Shown piece after piece: positions 22,785 to 25,461 of a stretch of DNA of 25,461 nucleotides. This DNA comes from JAFDVJ01 sp964487505. Its GTDB lineage: Bacteria; Acidobacteriota; Blastocatellia; Pyrinomonadales; Pyrinomonadaceae. Under the pieces are notes generated by a model. That model saw only the letters and a list, made by a program, of their open reading frames with translations, was not told the origin of the DNA and ran no database searches. A program made the translations under genes and the position numbers. The DNA lies in the NCBI GenBank assembly GCA_964487505.1, contig CAZARD010000062.1:1-25461 (forward strand). Reading direction: 5' to 3'. The number at the start of each line of letters is the position of its first letter. Position 1 is the stretch's first letter.

Positions 22785-25461
22785 TCATTTCTTCAGATCC
22801 GCAGACCAGTTTAGGATCACGGTCGGCGACGGCACCTTTGATTCGCCCACGAGCGTGCCGATCAGAAACCGCTGACCGTCGGGCGATACGTCGAACTCGT
22901 GAACACTGCCGAAGGCGGCCAGCATCCGTGTCTGGAAAAGGACCTTCGGTTCGGTGAACTCAATTGCGTCGCCGCTTGCCTTCACCTCGGCCGACATCAA
23001 CTGGCCGTCCGCCGAAATGAAGAACAGTTCCTTTCCATCGCGACTCCAGACCGCCATTCGCCCGCCCTTCGTCGAAACGAGCTTCCTGTCAGGCGCGCCG
23101 TTTCCGTCCGGCAGAAACCGTTGGACATAGATCTCGGTGCTTCCCGTATCGTCCGCATCGTAGGCGAGCCACTTGCCGTCGGGAGAAAGCGCGGGGCTTC
23201 TCTCGTCAAATGGGGAATTGAGCAGCGGGATCTCTTTCCTCTCTCCTTCGAGAAGCACGGCGTAGAGATCGAGACGTGTTTTCACACCGCGCTTCGTATA
23301 AATGATGTATCGGCCATCCGGCGACCAGCTTGACGTAAACACTGCTCCCGAGGTGACGGAGGAAAGCACGACCTCCGGGTCGCCCAGTCCGCTTGACGCC
23401 TTTGTAACCAGGCCGGGATTGCCGGCGTATGCGATCCGCGAGCCGTCCGGCGACCAGAGCGGCATCTGTCCAAAATCCGAAGTGACCCTGACGCTGTTGC
23501 CTTTCTCGATATCGACCACCCAAATTGTTTGAGGTGGATTTCGTTTGATCGCGACCCGTTTTCCGTCGGGCGAGAGGCGCGGGTCCATTCCGATAGCGAT
23601 CTTTGCGGGGGCTTCGACCGTCCCAACCTGCTTCCCCGTGCGGTCGAACCAGATGAGCTGGTACTCGCGCTCCCACGTGGTCTGCCAGAGGAGCGTGCCA
23701 TTATCCGAGACGGAGAAGCGGACGGTGTTTGTCCACAGCTTCTGGTCGTCATCAAGCGAGATCACCTCGCCGCTCAATTTCAGGCTGCCGGCGTCGAATC
23801 TCTGCGCGACGAGCGATTTGTTGCGGATGAAAACCAAGAAGCCGTCCTTCGAATAGACGACCATCGAGTCGGTCGGCATGATCTGCATGATCTCCGGAGA
23901 ATCGAGCGAGCCGGCCCAAAGGCCTTTCGACTCTCGGAGAAAGAGAAACCGGCGGCCGTCGGGCAAGAAAAAAGGGTAGCGGTGGCGCGGTTCTTCATTT
24001 TCGGGAAGATTCAATGCCACGGGCGTCGGTTCGCCGCCCTTCTCTGAGACCTGAACCAGCCTTGTCCGATAATCCGGGACGAAAATGATCGTCCCGTCCT
24101 TGCTCCAGCTTCCGCCGACTATCCGGGCCGCATCGCAGATCACCTGAGCACTGCCGCCGCTCAGTTCCGAGCGCTTGAGCTTGCCGTTCGAACCATATGC
24201 CACCGACTTGCTGTCCGGCGACCAGAACGGTTCGACCGGATTGTCGGAGCCGGGAAGAAGTTTTGCCTGTGAGGAATCAAGTTCGCGCACATAGAGCATA
24301 TTCCTGCCGTCCGCTGTCGCCGAAAAAGCGATCTTTCGCCCGTCCGGCGAGATCACCGCCCAATCCGACGCGACGTCGTTAAAGGAAAGTTCCGGCGGAA
24401 CGGTGAACGAAAGCCGCGTGGCTCGGGTTTCGGTCACGGCGCGGTTCAAGTAGTAAATTGCACCGAGCGAAAACAGCGCGATTGCCAGCGCGCCGGCCAC
24501 AAACCAGGGTAAAACACCTCGTTTGGCTGATCTTTCGTCGAGCGCCGAAACTACCGAAGTCAAACTGTTGCCCGACGAGACGCTCGGAGCCGACAGCGCT
24601 TCGAGCGCAAAACCAAGATCACTCGCCGTCTGGAAGCGACGTTCAGGTCTCTTTTCGAGACAGCGTCGAATGATCCGCTCAAGGGCAGGATTGATGTTCC
24701 GATTCGATTCCGTCATCTCCGGCGGTTCTTCTTTGAGGATCGCGGACATCGTCTCGGCCATCGTCTCGTGCTGGAACGCGCGTCGGCCCGTGATCATCTC
24801 GTACAGTATGATGCCGAAGCTGAAGATGTCCGACCGGTGATCGACCGAAGCCCCTCGGACCTGTTCCGGAGACATATACCCGACCGTGCCCATCACGACG
24901 CCCGGAGCCGTCAGATTTTGGATTTTTGATTTTGGATTTTGGATTTCGGGCTGCAGCAGGGTTTCCTGTTCCTGATTCCGAAATCCGAAATCCGCACTCG
25001 CCAATGGGTTGACCTTCGCAAGACCGAAATCAAGGATCTTAACGCGTTCGTCCGAGGTGACGAAGATGTTCTCGGGCTTCAGGTCGCGGTGGACGATTCC
25101 CCTTTCGTGCGCCGCGGAAAGCCCTGCGACGATCTGCAGGGCATAGTCGACCACCTTTCGCAGCGAAAGCGGTCCGTCGCCTAGCCGGTTGCGCAGTTCT
25201 TCGCCCTCGAGGAATTCTGAGACAACGAAAAGGTTCCCGTCTCCCGAGTCGATGTCGTGGACAGCCAAGATATTCGGATGGTTCAAACCTCCAGCCGCTC
25301 GCGCTTCCTGTTCGAACCGCGCGACGCGGTCGGGATCCGCGGCAAAATCCACCGGCAGTACCTTGATCGCGACATCACGCCCGATCTTCGGGTCGCTGGC
25401 CCGATAGACTTCGCCCATTCCGCCGGCGCCGATCTTTGAGCGGATCTCGTACCTTCCGAGT
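22785..25461 (-). CDS. Receptor-like Ser/Thr protein kinase with PD40 beta-propeller (5' end outside window)
   Basis: Runs off the right edge: translation up to 25461 reads LGRYEIRSKIGAGG ahead of MGEVYRAS, so the start codon lies outside. Numbering from that Met: Lys19 (VAIKV), HRD with Asp112, DFG 130-132, SPE 183-185. A membrane helix spans about 303-324 (LPWFVAGALAIALFSLGAIYYL), followed outside by PD40/WD40-like blades with repeated SPDG motifs (SPDGRKIAF, SPDSKSVAY, LPDGRRFLF, SPDGKRVAI, SPDGSRIAY, SPDGRYIIY, SPDGKWLAY, SPDGQRFLI), likely a sensor or docking propeller. Between DFG and SPE it has an extra segment of about 26 residues encoded by dispersed repeat DNA (24911-24995). The frame is open throughout, so it is expressed as a kinase with a lengthened activation segment. 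Function is inferred from architecture. Confidence 0.93.
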   Translation of the reverse strand, partial: LGRYEIRSKIGAGGMGEVYRASDPKIGRDVAIKVLPVDFAADPDRVARFEQEARAAGGLNHPNILAVHDIDSGDGNLFVVSEFLEGEELRNRLGDGPLSLRKVVDYALQIVAGLSAAHERGIVHRDLKPENIFVTSDERVKILDFGLAKVNPLASADFGFRNQEQETLLQPEIQNPKSKIQNLTAPGVVMGTVGYMSPEQVRGASVDHRSDIFSFGIILYEMITGRRAFQHETMAETMSAILKEEPPEMTESNRNINPALERIIRRCLEKRPERRFQTASDLGFALEALSAPSVSSGNSLTSVVSALDERSAKRGVLPWFVAGALAIALFSLGAIYYLNRAVTETRATRLSFTVPPELSFNDVASDWAVISPDGRKIAFSATADGRNMLYVRELDSSQAKLLPGSDNPVEPFWSPDSKSVAYGSNGKLKRSELSGGSAQVICDAARIVGGSWSKDGTIIFVPDYRTRLVQVSEKGGEPTPVALNLPENEEPRHRYPFFLPDGRRFLFLRESKGLWAGSLDSPEIMQIMPTDSMVVYSKDGFLVFIRNKSLVAQRFDAGSLKLSGEVISLDDDQKLWTNTVRFSVSDNGTLLWQTTWEREYQLIWFDRTGKQVGTVEAPAKIAIGMDPRLSPDGKRVAIKRNPPQTIWVVDIEKGNSVRVTSDFGQMPLWSPDGSRIAYAGNPGLVTKASSGLGDPEVVLSSVTSGAVFTSSWSPDGRYIIYTKRGVKTRLDLYAVLLEGERKEIPLLNSPFDERSPALSPDGKWLAYDADDTGSTEIYVQRFLPDGNGAPDRKLVSTKGGRMAVWSRDGKELFFISADGQLMSAEVKASGDAIEFTEPKVLFQTRMLAAFGSVHEFDVSPDGQRFLIGTLVGESKVPSPTVILNWSADLKK
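24911..24995. repeat. Dispersed repeat inside the kinase activation-segment coding region
   Basis: TTTGGATTT-type words (24911-24949) and CCGAAATCC-type words (24977-24993) in opposite orientation. GGATTTTGGATTTCGG (24934-24949) and CCGAAATCCGAAATCC (24978-24993) pair at 15 of 16 positions around a 28-nt loop. The words are those of 8457-8492 and 6599-6660. The insertion keeps the reading frame and encodes about 26 residues. Confidence 0.7.

Overview
The window looks like part of the genome of a free-living heterotrophic bacterium, most likely an acidobacterium of the Blastocatellia type. This is an inference. It rests on the moderately high GC content, two very large receptor-like Ser/Thr kinases (one with TPR repeats, one with a PD40 beta-propeller), a di-haem cytochrome of the photosynthetic-reaction-centre family, a Tat-exported amidase, and abundant dispersed short repeats. 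The sequence is a draft scaffold: two runs of exactly 100 N (8493-8592 and 11362-11461) mark assembly gaps, one inside a tandem repeat and one inside a gene.

Region 1 (about 1-14220, almost all on the minus strand) is mainly a reductive pyrimidine catabolism locus. It carries PreA and PreT (dihydropyrimidine dehydrogenase subunits), a nitrilase-superfamily beta-ureidopropionase, a CoA-acylating methylmalonate-semialdehyde dehydrogenase (MmsA) and an NCS1-family nucleobase/hydantoin-type permease. Together these would import uracil or thymine, reduce the ring, release beta-alanine or beta-aminoisobutyrate, and feed the semialdehydes to acetyl-CoA or propionyl-CoA. Dihydropyrimidinase and the aminotransferase are not in the window. 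Four genes run almost without gaps on the minus strand (exported protein, 132-aa unknown, PreT, MDR reductase; 5102 to 1522), followed by PreA after 250 nt. A di-haem cytochrome and a gamma-glutamyltransferase-family protein are embedded in the same region.

The locus has been invaded by small repetitive elements: a REP-associated transposase (RAYT) with inverted REP-like hairpins on both sides (5109-5690); a GxxExxY nuclease-fold gene bounded by imperfect inverted repeats and by a 32-bp direct repeat (6674-7338); a 104-bp tandem repeat (8415-8855) with a related copy across the GGT gene (10769-10837); and a second, nonsense-interrupted GxxExxY gene among CCACGAAG-type repeats (14391-15089).

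Region 2 (15290-25461) holds a Tat-exported amidase, a STAS-domain protein, a TPR receptor kinase, a DapA-family lyase/aldolase, a small membrane protein with a good promoter directly at its start codon, a secreted alpha/beta hydrolase, and a PD40 kinase that runs off the right edge. The activation segment of this last kinase contains a peptide encoded by one of the dispersed genomic repeats.

No tRNA, rRNA, CRISPR array or prophage was seen. The points most worth following are the two GxxExxY cassettes with their flanking repeats, the RAYT/REP unit, and the in-frame repeat insertion in the kinase.
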